Below, piece by piece: positions 52,642 through 60,755 of a stretch of DNA of 64,000 nucleotides. Under the pieces are notes generated by a model. The model saw only the letters and a program-made list of their open reading frames with translations, made no database searches and had not been told where the DNA came from. Position numbers and translations under genes: made by a program. Source of the DNA: an uncultured Bacteroidales bacterium. Its GTDB lineage: Bacteria; Bacteroidota; Bacteroidia; Bacteroidales; Paludibacteraceae. The DNA is taken from the NCBI GenBank assembly GCA_900318245.1, contig ONJT01000012.1:62001-126000 (forward strand), read 5' to 3'. Every line of letters begins with the position of its first letter. The stretch's first letter is position 1.

Positions 52642-52673
52642 TTTGTGTATTTCACATTTATTTTGTACCTTTG
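52642..52673 (+). promoter_or_regulatory. Promoter of the XRE regulator
   Basis: TTTG 52642-52645, 20-nt spacer, TACCTTTG 52666-52673. Confidence 0.8.
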
Positions 52674-52722
52674 CAGCGTTTTTTAATGGTACATGGTACA
52701 TGACTAAATGGTAAATGGATTT

Positions 52723-53115
52723 ATGAGTGAGAAAGAGCGTATAGAACAAGTCATTAAGTCGATGAACTTGACGGCGCGGCAGTTTGCTGCGGAGATTCAT
52801 GTGCAGCCCGGTACTATCAGTAATATGATGTCAGGGCGCAATAATCCCAGTTTGGAAGTGATGAAGCGTATTATGGAGCGCTATCCTACGCTTAATCCGG
52901 AGTGGTTGATTGCCGGTAGAGGCGAGATGTGGCGCACAGAGCCCGGAAAAGAACCGGGGTTATTTGATGCCCAAGCACCTGATCCGAAGGAGAAAGCGCC
53001 CCGTGCAGCACAAAAAGAAGAGCCGCAGGTTCCTGCAGCTCCTCCTAAACAAATCAAGAATATCGTCGTCTATTACACAGACGGCACCTACGAGGAATTT
53101 TCCTCTAAACTGTAG
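52723..53115 (+). CDS. XRE-family helix-turn-helix regulator
   Basis: 130 aa from ATG 52723 (MSEKERIEQVIK). The HTH spans about 6-60 (LTARQFAAEIHVQPGTISNMMSGRNNPS), followed by the YPTLNPEWLIAGRGEM motif typical of Bacteroidetes phage-repressor-like XRE proteins. A Pro/Lys-rich linker and a short C-terminal strand (IVVYYTDGTYEEF) end the protein. Its leader holds ATGGTAC direct repeats (52686-52718). Target unknown; lon lies convergent 29 nt away. Confidence 0.85.
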   Translation: MSEKERIEQVIKSMNLTARQFAAEIHVQPGTISNMMSGRNNPSLEVMKRIMERYPTLNPEWLIAGRGEMWRTEPGKEPGLFDAQAPDPKEKAPRAAQKEEPQVPAAPPKQIKNIVVYYTDGTYEEFSSKL

Positions 53116-53143
53116 GCGTAGCCGTCCTGTAGCAAAGCGTCCT

Positions 53144-55528
53144 CTATACTAAAGCGATAGCGAGCACTTCACTTATGTCATGGACATAGTGCAGTTTCAG
53201 GCCTTTGAGGTAGATCGGCGCAATTTCCATGACATCCTTGCGGTTGTCCTCGCAGAGGACGATATCCGTGATTCCTGCTCGCTTCGCCGCGAGCAGTTTT
53301 TCTTTGACGCCTCCGATAGGCAACACCTTGCCGCGGAGCGTCATCTCGCCTGTCATAGCAATCCTTGGCTTCACTAACCGCTTGGTAAATGCACTCACAA
53401 GGGCCGTTGTCATCGTGATGCCGGCCGAAGGACCGTCTTTGGGGATTGCACCTTCCGGCACATGGATATGCACGGATGTCTTTTCAAAGACTTCGGGCTT
53501 GATACCTAACTCTTTGGCGTGCGCTTTTACGTAACCCAAGGCCAGCGTCGCGGATTCCTTCATCACGTCGCCTAAGTTACCCGTAAGGGTAAGGGTAGGT
53601 GCCTTGGCCGCTGAGAGGCTGGTCTCAATAAACAAGATCTCGCCACCCACTTGGGTCCAAGCAAGTCCTGTCACCACGCCCACATATTTGTTTGTTTCCC
53701 AACTGTCGCGACTGAAACGGGCCTGTCCCAGATACGCGCGCAGGTCTTCAAGCGTTACAGAGACGTTATATTCCTCGCCGAGCGCCAGTTTGGTATCCAC
53801 CTTTCGGCAGATCGTCGCAATCTGTCTCTCCAGGCTGCGCACACCGGATTCACGGGTATAATCGTCGATGATATGTCCAAGAATCTCCTTGGTGAACTTC
53901 AGCTGGGTCGATTTCAGACCGTGGTTCTTCAGTTCTTTCGGAATTAAGTGCCGTTTGGCGATTTCTTCTTTCTCTTCCTGCAGGTATCCGGTCATCTCGA
54001 TCAACTCCATTCGGTCGAGCAGCGGACGAGGAACACTATCCAAGCTGTTGGCGGTCGCGATAAAGAGCACATGACTCAAATCGTAATCGACATCGAGATA
54101 GTTGTCGTGGAAAGTGCTGTTTTGTTCCGGATCAAGCACTTCGAGCAGCGCTGAGGTCGGATCACCTTTGTAGTCCGCGCCGATCTTGTCGATCTCATCG
54201 AGCACAAACACCGGATTCGACGTGCCGCATTTCCGAATACCATCAATGATTCGTCCGGGCAGCGCGCCGATATATGTCCGGCGGTGTCCGCGGATCTCTG
54301 CTTCGTCGTGCAGACCGCCCAAAGAGATACGCGCGTACTTACGTCCGAGGGCTTCTGCGACGCTCTTTCCGAGGCTTGTCTTACCGACTCCCGGAGGGCC
54401 AAAGAGGCATAGAATAGGGGACTTTACCGGATTTTGTTCTTTCTCTTTCTTGCTGCGAAGATCGAGTTGACGTTGTACGGCCAAGTATTCGACCACACGT
54501 TCCTTCACTTTGTCCAAACCGAAGTGATCGCGGTTGAGCACTTCTTGCGCGTGCTTCATGTCATAGTTATCCTCGGAATATATGCCCCAAGGCAACTCCA
54601 GAAACGTATTCAAATAGTCCAGTTGGGTAGAGTAATCCGGGGTGAACATATGCATGTGTTCTAAGCGTTTCACCTCTTTCTCAAATTGCTCTCCAACCGC
54701 CTTTGACCATTGTTTAGTCTGCGCGCGTTCACGCAGTTCTTTAACCGTCTTCTCGTTATCATCATTGGTACCCAGGTCCTTCTTGATGGTCTCCATCTCT
54801 TGCTGTAGGAAGTACTCGCGTTGCCGCTGATCGATCTTCTCGGCAGTACGACGACGAATATCGGCTTTGATGGTCAACTCCTGAAGATCTTTTTGAAGGA
54901 TCGTCAGCAATGCCTCGGCGCGTTCCATCATAGAATGAATCTCTAAGAGGCCTTGCTTTTGCTCGGTCGGCATTTGGTAAACGGAGCACACATAATTGAC
55001 GGTCATCTCATCTTCTCTGATGCTCTGAATCGCAGTTTGCAAGCCGGCCGGGGTATTTTCGCGCTCTTGCATGATTTTCTCAACGGTCTCGCGAATAGTT
55101 GCCACTGTAGCCTTAAACTCCTGTTTCTCAGCTATTTGCGGCATATGTTCCTCCATCGCAAAAGCATGTGCTTTCAATTGACCTTCATCTTCTATAAAGC
55201 CTAAGGCTTGAACACGATGATAACTCTCGAAGATGGCCATCATGGTGTCTTTGCCCATCTCCGGAACAGGGATGATCTGCAGCACATGCGCCATAACACC
55301 GATTGTGTATAGATCGTCAGCCTTGGGTTCTGCCACTTTGCCGTCTTTCTGCGTCAATAAGATTAAACGGCGGTTGTCTTTGTTGGCAGCCTTAATCAAT
55401 TTTAAACTGCTTTTCTTCGATACCGCAATAGGCAACAGCGCACCCGGAAACATCACCGTGTTCTTAATAGGGAGCACGTCGTAGTAGTTCTCACTCTGCG
55501 GTTCTTCTATATAATTGTATTCTTCCAT
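53144..55528 (-). CDS. lon: ATP-dependent protease Lon
   Basis: 794 aa. N-terminal substrate-binding domain (about 15-215, VLPIKNTVMFPGALLPI), AAA+ module with FGPPGVGKTSLGKS and FVLDEIDKIG, then the Ser-Lys protease domain with the catalytic serine near 701 in PKDGPSAGIT and the lysine in the GGVKEKLLAA region. Degrades misfolded and regulatory proteins in the cytoplasm. The upstream region lacks the usual TTTG/TAnnTTTG pair, so control by another sigma factor is possible. Confidence 0.98.
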   Translation of the reverse strand: MEEYNYIEEPQSENYYDVLPIKNTVMFPGALLPIAVSKKSSLKLIKAANKDNRRLILLTQKDGKVAEPKADDLYTIGVMAHVLQIIPVPEMGKDTMMAIFESYHRVQALGFIEDEGQLKAHAFAMEEHMPQIAEKQEFKATVATIRETVEKIMQERENTPAGLQTAIQSIREDEMTVNYVCSVYQMPTEQKQGLLEIHSMMERAEALLTILQKDLQELTIKADIRRRTAEKIDQRQREYFLQQEMETIKKDLGTNDDNEKTVKELRERAQTKQWSKAVGEQFEKEVKRLEHMHMFTPDYSTQLDYLNTFLELPWGIYSEDNYDMKHAQEVLNRDHFGLDKVKERVVEYLAVQRQLDLRSKKEKEQNPVKSPILCLFGPPGVGKTSLGKSVAEALGRKYARISLGGLHDEAEIRGHRRTYIGALPGRIIDGIRKCGTSNPVFVLDEIDKIGADYKGDPTSALLEVLDPEQNSTFHDNYLDVDYDLSHVLFIATANSLDSVPRPLLDRMELIEMTGYLQEEKEEIAKRHLIPKELKNHGLKSTQLKFTKEILGHIIDDYTRESGVRSLERQIATICRKVDTKLALGEEYNVSVTLEDLRAYLGQARFSRDSWETNKYVGVVTGLAWTQVGGEILFIETSLSAAKAPTLTLTGNLGDVMKESATLALGYVKAHAKELGIKPEVFEKTSVHIHVPEGAIPKDGPSAGITMTTALVSAFTKRLVKPRIAMTGEMTLRGKVLPIGGVKEKLLAAKRAGITDIVLCEDNRKDVMEIAPIYLKGLKLHYVHDISEVLAIALV

Positions 55529-55892
55529 ATTCTTATTCTATATCACTACTGTCCACTTAAAATATCGCAAATGAGCTATAAGTAATTGATATTTTGGTGC
55601 CCACTTGGCGGTCTTTGTGTGCTTTGTACTCGTAGAGTTGTACTAATTGACAGTAAAAGCTGTCTGGAAGCTTGCTCACAAGCAGGTTTTAGTGGCAATT
55701 TGTACAAGGAGCAATGGCTCCTAAAGCACGCAAAGGGTTTTGTTGGTTTTTGTTTAATTAGGGACTTTTTTCTTATAGTAGGGTCTTCCCAAAATATGCT
55801 ATTTTACATAATCGTGATTAGATTGCAAATCTGCATTTAATCCAATATACTATGTACAATTATTATACCATGTTTTTGTTTCTGCCAAATTG
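55529..55892. other. Gene-free segment upstream of lon
   Basis: No supported gene; an 84-codon plus-strand frame (55586-55840) has unnatural composition. One perfect small stem-loop AGGAGC-AATG-GCTCCT lies at 55707-55722. Nothing else is seen. Confidence 0.5.
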
Positions 55893-56387
55893 TCAGTTCT
55901 GGGAGTTCTTGATTCTTTCTCGTAATATCGCTTGTATAAACGTATCGATCTTTGCATATTGTTTCCGTCTGAGCACACTCGCGTTGGGCTGCAACTTCTT
56001 CTCAAACGGCGCTTCAGGATCCGCTTTCTTGAACTGTGCATAGAATCGCTCGCGAAATTCCTCTAATTCCGCACGGAGTCCCAGCGCACGCGCACGGTCT
56101 TCCTCATTCATCGCTGCCAACTCTTCCTCTGTCAGTTTTCCGGCACGGATCATCTCGCTTACCATCAAACTGATGTCGCCGAACGACCGCATATTAGCCA
56201 ACTCCGCGCCTTGTGCCGGAGTTCGGTCAAAATCCCTCGGATCACGCGTAAAAGCCTCCTGTGGCCCGCGTTTCATTACTTTTCCGCTTGGCGCACGGTA
56301 TTTCTTCTGACGCATCACGACATGACCATTCTTGTCCATCTTGCCGTGAATTCCCTCCGCGATACTTGCTAATTCAACTTTTGCCAT
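55893..56387 (-). CDS. Conserved-looking hypothetical protein, 164 aa
   Basis: Starts MAKVELASIAEGIHGKMDK, a beginning shared by a group of small Bacteroidales proteins of unknown role (MAKVEL... followed by a basic GxVV..KKYRAPSG segment). A basic N-terminal third is followed by a helical, charged region (LTEEELAAMNEEDRARAL, LRAELEEFRERFYAQFK) and a basic end. It is probably nucleic-acid associated or phage-derived, but this is inference. Its promoter (56743-56774) makes a ~350-nt leader that contains the 22-bp repeat array. Confidence 0.7.
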   Translation of the reverse strand: MAKVELASIAEGIHGKMDKNGHVVMRQKKYRAPSGKVMKRGPQEAFTRDPRDFDRTPAQGAELANMRSFGDISLMVSEMIRAGKLTEEELAAMNEEDRARALGLRAELEEFRERFYAQFKKADPEAPFEKKLQPNASVLRRKQYAKIDTFIQAILRERIKNSQN

Positions 56388-56457
56388 ATTTTCATGTCGT
56401 TTTTAAGGTGTTTGTTTAGTGTGTTGTGCGTTCTTGTACTCGTCGGTTACTCTTTTT

Positions 56458-56545
56458 CTGGCTCCGCGAACCTTTTTTTCTGGCTCATTGACCCCTTTTT
56501 TCTGGCTCATTGACCCCTTTTTTGTGGCTCCGCGAACCTCTTTTT
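56458..56545. repeat. Four 22-bp tandem repeats in A-B-B-A order
   Basis: Unit A (56458-56479 and 56524-56545) reads CTGGCTCCGCGAACC plus T-run; unit B (56480-56501, 56502-56523) reads CTGGCTCATTGACCCC plus T-run. A fifth partial unit starts at 56546. On the minus (transcribed) strand each A unit can form a 5-bp hairpin GGTTC-GCG-GAGCC. Confidence 0.85.
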
Positions 56546-56742
56546 CTGGCTTCTTCTCAGGTTTTTACTATGTTTTTCTTAGTTTTTTTCCAGGTTTTTA
56601 GTAGGTTTTTCCATGGTTTGGAGAATAAAAAAGCGCGTTATTAGCGCGTTCTTTGCTGGTTCTTACCTTGTTATTAGCCCGATATTAAGCCTAGATCAAC
56701 TCTCGAACATTCCCCGGAGGCTTCTTTTATTTAATTCGACTG

Positions 56743-56774
56743 CAAAGATAATACTTTTTTTTGATATATGCAAA
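56743..56774 (-). promoter_or_regulatory. Promoter of the 164-aa protein gene
   Basis: Minus strand TTTG (56774-56771), 20-nt spacer, TATCTTTG (56750-56743). It lies between the dtd stop and the repeat array, so the transcript includes the array. Confidence 0.75.
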
Positions 56775-56816
56775 TTTTTTTGTTATTTATTTAGGAGACT
56801 GACAATCCTTTTCTGT

Positions 56817-57275
56817 TTATTTGCCGATGAAATCGTCGGTATCCAATAGGATGGTCACCGGACCATCGTTGATAAAATCGACCTTCATATCTGCTCCAAA
56901 GCGGCCGGTTTCAACACGGAGGTCGTACTGAGTCCGCATCATGTCATTGAAATAATCATATAAAGGGGCAGCTGTTTCCGGTCGTGCGGCGCGGATGAAG
57001 GATGGTCTGTTGCCCTTGCGGCAATCGGCATATAGCGTAAACTGCGAGATACTCAGCACAGCGCCCCCTACCTCATTGAGTGACAAGTTCATTTTACCTT
57101 CGGCATCCTCAAAGACGCGCAGCTGCGCTATTTTCTTCGCCAGGATGTCTGCCTGCTCATGGGAATCCGTGTCCGTTATACCGACAAGCAGCACGAATCC
57201 CTTCTCGATCTGCCCTACCCTTTCTCCATCAATGCGCACTTCGGCGCGGCTGCAACGCTGAACTACTACTCGCAT
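56817..57275 (-). CDS. dtd: D-aminoacyl-tRNA deacylase
   Basis: 152 aa homodimeric editing enzyme that removes D-amino acids and glycine from mischarged tRNA. Start [15 protein letters not shown]; core [19 protein letters not shown] and [11 protein letters not shown] (cross-subunit Gly-Pro motif). The length is typical. It is transcribed alone from the promoter at 57304-57335. Confidence 0.96.
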   Translation of the reverse strand: MRVVVQRCSRAEVRIDGERVGQIEKGFVLLVGITDTDSHEQADILAKKIAQLRVFEDAEGKMNLSLNEVGGAVLSISQFTLYADCRKGNRPSFIRAARPETAAPLYDYFNDMMRTQYDLRVETGRFGADMKVDFINDGPVTILLDTDDFIGK

Positions 57276-57303
57276 AATCTATTATTAATGACTTTTGTGA
57301 ATG

Positions 57304-57335
57304 CAAAGATACATATTTTTGCCGATACCGGCAAG
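57304..57335 (-). promoter_or_regulatory. dtd promoter with embedded palindrome
   Basis: Minus strand CTTG (57335-57332), 20-nt spacer, TATCTTTG (57311-57304). The palindrome TTGCCG-ATAC-CGGCAA (57319-57334) overlaps the -33 box, a position suited to a repressor. Confidence 0.7.
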
Positions 57336-57451
57336 TTTTTTGAGAAAAAAATCGTTTTTTGCAAAAAAAAGACGTTTTCCAGTCAGGGAAAATACGATAT
57401 TTCTTCATTTTTTTGCCGGAAGCAGTCCAAAATGGCAGAGATTCGAGGAAA

Positions 57452-57565
57452 ATTGACCGGGACGGCAAGCACGTCTATCGCGGCCGCTCGTCGTATAGCA
57501 GCGACATCCTGTACTCGTTCGATGGCGCCCTGCCCCTTCCCATCCTGATGATGATTATTCAATAA
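57452..57565 (+). pseudogene. C-terminal remnant of a repeat protein (upstream copy)
   Basis: An open frame reads DRDGKHVYRGRSSYSSDIL and ends LPLPILMMIIQ before TAA 57563-57565. No start or N-terminal part precedes it. The same ending occurs again at 58999-59090, after the ATPase gene. The GxxVYRG..YSSDILYSFDG pattern suggests a beta-repeat protein. Confidence 0.55.
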
Positions 57566-57568
57566 GTA
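57488..57568 (+). repeat. 81-bp direct repeat, left copy
   Basis: Identical at 79 of 81 positions to 59013-59093. The two copies bracket the intact DUF4143 ATPase gene and its promoter. Confidence 0.9.
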
Positions 57569-57678
57569 AGCAATACAATAAACCCTTCTGTTGGTCGGAA
57601 TTTGTGGTGATAAATTAAGTGGTTTTGTGCAATAAATATGCTGTACTGAATAAAAAAGTATGTTTTTTGTTCATTATA

Positions 57679-57710
57679 TTTGCATAATTGAATAAAAAGT
57701 AGTACCTTTG
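57679..57710 (+). promoter_or_regulatory. Promoter of the intact DUF4143 ATPase
   Basis: TTTG 57679-57682, 20-nt spacer, TACCTTTG 57703-57710. The GAATAAAAA motif recurs upstream (57648, 57689). Confidence 0.8.
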
Positions 57711-57731
57711 CAGCGGATTTTGAGAAATGAT

Positions 57732-58982
57732 ATGAAAACAATTCTACTTTCACAACGCAAAGAGCGCGATGATTTGTTAGCGCAAAACTACATTAGTCGT
57801 CATATAACGCTCAACGCAGATGAGTTGTTGAGTAGCCATCTCATCAAGTTAATAACAGGTCCACGACGCGTAGGTAAATCGACGCAAGCGTTACTGATGC
57901 TTCGTAACAAGAACTTTGCGTATCTCAATTTTGATAAGCAGGAGTTGTTGGACAACTGGAATGCAGATCTGGTGATGCGCCTGCTCGACGAAGTATATCC
58001 AGGCTATGACTATCTGCTGCTGGATGAGGTGCAAAATCTGCCGCATTGGGATATATGGGTAACAGAACTCTTCCGGCAAGGAAAGAACATGATTATCACC
58101 GGAAGTAATGCCAACATGCTTTCAAGTGAGATGGCAACCGTACTTACCGGTAAATATCTGCCTATAGAGATGTTACCCTTTAGTTTGGCGGAGTTCTTCG
58201 AATGGCATCATCTGGATCAGAAAGCCATCTTACCTGAACAGCGCAATGAAGCAACAGTCCTTGAGGATGATTATCTCCGTTTAGGCGGTTATCCGGAAAC
58301 GGTGGCTGCACGTACTTTGGCAACCAGTTACCTCAGCACACTCTTTGACTCGATAATCTGGAAAGATGTAGTGAAGCGCCATAAAATCCGCAAGACGGAA
58401 GATATAAATAACATGGCGCTATATTTGCTGACTAATTTCTGCAATCAGTTAAGTGCTAATGATATAGCAAACGCGCTCAATATCGGTAGTGTTGCAACTA
58501 CACAGAAGTTTATGGGCTATCTCCATGAGCCTTTCCTGTTCTATTATATGCCGCGCTATAATAACAAACTCAAACTGATGACAAAGGCGCCGCGTAAGAT
58601 ATATGTGGTGGACAATGGTTTTGTAGCCGCAAAGGCATTCTCTACCAGCGATAACTTAGGACGGTTGTTGGAGAACCAAGTCTTTGTCAACCTGCTACGA
58701 AAAGGCTATGATCCGGAAAAATCAATGTTCTATTACCGTACGCGTAACGATAAAGAGATTGATTTCGTGCTGCGTGAGAACAACCGCGTGAAGCAACTGG
58801 TTCAAGTCAGTTATGAGATGACATCCGAAAAGACAATCCGTCGCGAGTGCAGCGCCTTGACAGAAGCCGCTCAAGAACTGCATTGTAACGATTTGTATGT
58901 GCTGACATATAATGAGAAACGAACTATAGAATGGGAAGGTTGTACAATCCAGGTCCTACCTTCTTCGGAATGGTTTCAATAA
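57732..58982 (+). CDS. AAA_14 / DUF4143 ATPase, intact
   Basis: 416 aa from ATG 57732 (MKTILLSQRKERDDLL), chosen because an earlier ATG precedes the transcription start. Walker A TGPRRVGKSTQA (about 43-54), Walker B YLLLDEVQN, sensor IITGSNANM; the DUF4143 half contains EDDYLRLGGYPE and SIIWKDVVKRH, and the C-terminal nuclease-like strand is YRTRNDKEIDFVLRE. This family is common and mobile in Bacteroidota with unresolved function. It is bracketed by 81-bp direct repeats, pointing to insertion or duplication of the locus. Confidence 0.92.
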   Translation: MKTILLSQRKERDDLLAQNYISRHITLNADELLSSHLIKLITGPRRVGKSTQALLMLRNKNFAYLNFDKQELLDNWNADLVMRLLDEVYPGYDYLLLDEVQNLPHWDIWVTELFRQGKNMIITGSNANMLSSEMATVLTGKYLPIEMLPFSLAEFFEWHHLDQKAILPEQRNEATVLEDDYLRLGGYPETVAARTLATSYLSTLFDSIIWKDVVKRHKIRKTEDINNMALYLLTNFCNQLSANDIANALNIGSVATTQKFMGYLHEPFLFYYMPRYNNKLKLMTKAPRKIYVVDNGFVAAKAFSTSDNLGRLLENQVFVNLLRKGYDPEKSMFYYRTRNDKEIDFVLRENNRVKQLVQVSYEMTSEKTIRRECSALTEAAQELHCNDLYVLTYNEKRTIEWEGCTIQVLPSSEWFQ

Positions 58983-58998
58983 AAATCCATCCCCAGCG

Positions 58999-59090
58999 GT
59001 TACCGTGGAAAGTCGTCGTATAGCAGTGACATCCTGTACTCGTTCGATGGCGCCCTGCCCCTTCCCATCCTGATGATGATTATTCAGTAA
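58999..59090 (+). pseudogene. C-terminal remnant of the same repeat protein (downstream copy)
   Basis: Reads GYRGKSSYSSDIL...LPLPILMMIIQ then TAA 59088-59090. Upstream of GYRG the frame is lost at the ATPase stop. Residues before the 81-bp repeat are conserved in protein (YRG-K/R-SS) but not in DNA, so the copies were once paralogous coding sequences. Confidence 0.55.
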
Positions 59091-59093
59091 GTA
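59013..59093 (+). repeat. 81-bp direct repeat, right copy
   Basis: Matches 57488-57568 with two substitutions. Distance between copies is 1,525 bp. Confidence 0.9.
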
Positions 59094-59113
59094 CGCGACA
59101 CATTTACATAAAA

Positions 59114-59145
59114 CAATCCCGTCGGATTTATGTCCGGCGGGATTG
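59114..59145. repeat. REP-like palindrome next to a transposase fragment
   Basis: CAATCCCGTCGGA 59114-59126 pairs with TCCGGCGGGATTG 59133-59145 (one G-U pair, 6-nt loop). It ends exactly where similarity to the RAYT protein ends. A leftward terminator (TGTTTTAT follows) is the alternative reading. Confidence 0.55.
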
Positions 59146-59258
59146 ACAAGTTTTCCTAATAACGGCTCACGACTTGGCACGGTCAAGGTCACATGGTAGA
59201 TGCCGACACCTTTCCATGCTGTTCCTGATTCCTGCCAATGCCAATTGCCGTTTGCCAT
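59145..59258 (-). pseudogene. N-terminal fragment of a REP-associated tyrosine transposase (RAYT, Y1_Tnp)
   Basis: ATG 59258 opens MANGNWHWQESGTAW, then KGVGIYHVTLTVPSREPLLG, the start of Bacteroidales RAYT-type transposases. Similarity stops after about 38 residues; the HUH motif and catalytic tyrosine are absent, so it cannot be active. The frame continues by chance to 58956 through the direct repeat. The truncation point coincides with the palindrome at 59114-59145. Confidence 0.65.
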
Positions 59259-59344
59259 AAAATTATGCCTTTTTGTCCATTATTCCGAATGCCATTCGGT
59301 CATACGTCGTCTATTATCCCGAATGTTATTCCGGAGACAAAAAA

Positions 59345-59375
59345 AAGGTGAGGTTTTTGTAATGACCCCACCCTT
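59345..59375 (-). terminator. Terminator of the caspase operon
   Basis: AAGGTGAGGT 59345-59354 pairs imperfectly with ACCCCACCCTT 59365-59375; read leftward it is followed by TTTTTTTTG. Confidence 0.65.
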
Positions 59376-59396
59376 ACTTTAAGAATAATTTATATC

Positions 59397-60749
59397 TTAT
59401 TTTAATTTCATGGACTTCCATGAAGAAGCTGCTTTCGGACTGGTAGCGACTACTGGAGTCTGCGGTTTTTCGTTAATCAAGAATGCTTCTTTCTTTACGT
59501 TTTTATTAATGTATCCCGCAAGTTCATCATAAGTCACGTCACCACTTGTCTCTTGCAGTTTTTTGAGCAAGAAATAGGTGAATAATCCGTGTCCTTTTTC
59601 CGGGTAAGTCATAGCCGTCTCATCAGCACTGGAGGCGGAGAAAACGACGGCATTACCATCCAATTTCTCTTTCTTTGCTTCCCGCGCAACACCACGTGCA
59701 GCAACCAGCATACTTCCCTCTTTGTTAGCACCTGTAAAGCAAGCGTCCATGAAATAAGTAACGTTAACTGCTTTGGTGGCAGCCAAAGTGGTGTACAGTT
59801 TGTTGAGGCTATAGCAGGTTGCGGTGTTCGTACCCTTGCCATCTACCGGTACGATGTACGCATCACCCGTTTTCTCGTCTGGAATACCATGACCGCAGTA
59901 ATAAACTATGGCTTTGCTGCCCTCAAAGTTATTCAGCGCATATTTGAGCCAATCTACGCCACCTGAAATCACGCCATAAGAAGCATTGGAGCAATAACGT
60001 ACTTGCTTTTCAGGAATACCCAAAGTTTTGATACAATACTCTTTGAATACCTCGCCGTCATGGGAAGCAAAGTTCACGGGGTCAACAAACTGGTAGTCCT
60101 CATTGGCAATGATAAGTGCATAAGTATTATCTGACTCTTTCTTAGTTTGTGGAATATTTGAATCTACATCCGATTGTATAGTTTTTGCCTTTTGAGCCGA
60201 CTTACCTGCTTGAGCGAGATGTGGCTGCGAATAATCACCTTCAATGACTTTTCCAGTCTTTTCATCAATTTGTTGTCCTTCTTCGTTATAAAATTTCTCA
60301 TCTTTAAATGCTATAAAACCAGCATACTGTACGGGGTTCGCACCTTGCTGAAGTTTCATGAATTTATTCTTGTCAATTTGAGCAATTTTAAACTTCTTTT
60401 CATCAATTTTCACATAATAATCCTGTCCGGCTAAAGCATTAATGGTTAAAGAATAGTTCGGCTGATTTTTTTTAATATCATCATAAGGGAGGTTTCCTAC
60501 ATAGCCAGTAATGTTATGGCTACCGGGCTGAACTTCCAACTTATAATATGTTAATGAATTAACTACTCCAAATTTATGACTATCAAGATCTATCCAATGC
60601 TGCATTTGGTAGTACTTTTTCCCACCATACACAGCAGCCATTGCTGCTCCAAAATCAAATGGGCGCACCAGATAGATATGGGCACTTTCTTCAGCAGCTA
60701 TATTACCTATCATAAACAAGGCAATTAGCATTAGTTTGATTTTTTTCAT
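59397..60749 (-). CDS. Secreted caspase-like cysteine peptidase (C14)
   Basis: 450 aa. Signal peptide (LMLIALFMIGNIAAE) and an N-terminal domain of about 190 residues with beta-rich sequence (YYKLEVQPGSHNITGYVG). The caspase fold spans about 205-440: ALIIANEDYQ first strand, catalytic His287 in YYCGHGIPD, catalytic Cys337 in FMDACFTG, then VVFSASSADETAM. The dyad is intact. An extracytoplasmic place is likely from the signal peptide. It is the last gene of a three-gene leftward operon with a DUF4384 protein and an LPP20-like protein. Substrate and role are unknown. Confidence 0.9.
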   Translation of the reverse strand: MKKIKLMLIALFMIGNIAAEESAHIYLVRPFDFGAAMAAVYGGKKYYQMQHWIDLDSHKFGVVNSLTYYKLEVQPGSHNITGYVGNLPYDDIKKNQPNYSLTINALAGQDYYVKIDEKKFKIAQIDKNKFMKLQQGANPVQYAGFIAFKDEKFYNEEGQQIDEKTGKVIEGDYSQPHLAQAGKSAQKAKTIQSDVDSNIPQTKKESDNTYALIIANEDYQFVDPVNFASHDGEVFKEYCIKTLGIPEKQVRYCSNASYGVISGGVDWLKYALNNFEGSKAIVYYCGHGIPDEKTGDAYIVPVDGKGTNTATCYSLNKLYTTLAATKAVNVTYFMDACFTGANKEGSMLVAARGVAREAKKEKLDGNAVVFSASSADETAMTYPEKGHGLFTYFLLKKLQETSGDVTYDELAGYINKNVKKEAFLINEKPQTPVVATSPKAASSWKSMKLK

Positions 60750-60755
60750 AATAGA

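Noticed and set aside
55586-55840. 84-codon plus-strand frame upstream of lon
   Set aside because: Unnatural composition, no promoter, no family resemblance; taken as chance.
56458-56545. Possible CRISPR array
   Set aside because: Units are contiguous with no unique spacers and no cas genes are present.
56419-56601. 60-codon frame across the 22-bp repeats
   Set aside because: Repeat length is not a multiple of three, so each unit is read in a different frame; it is a chance opening.
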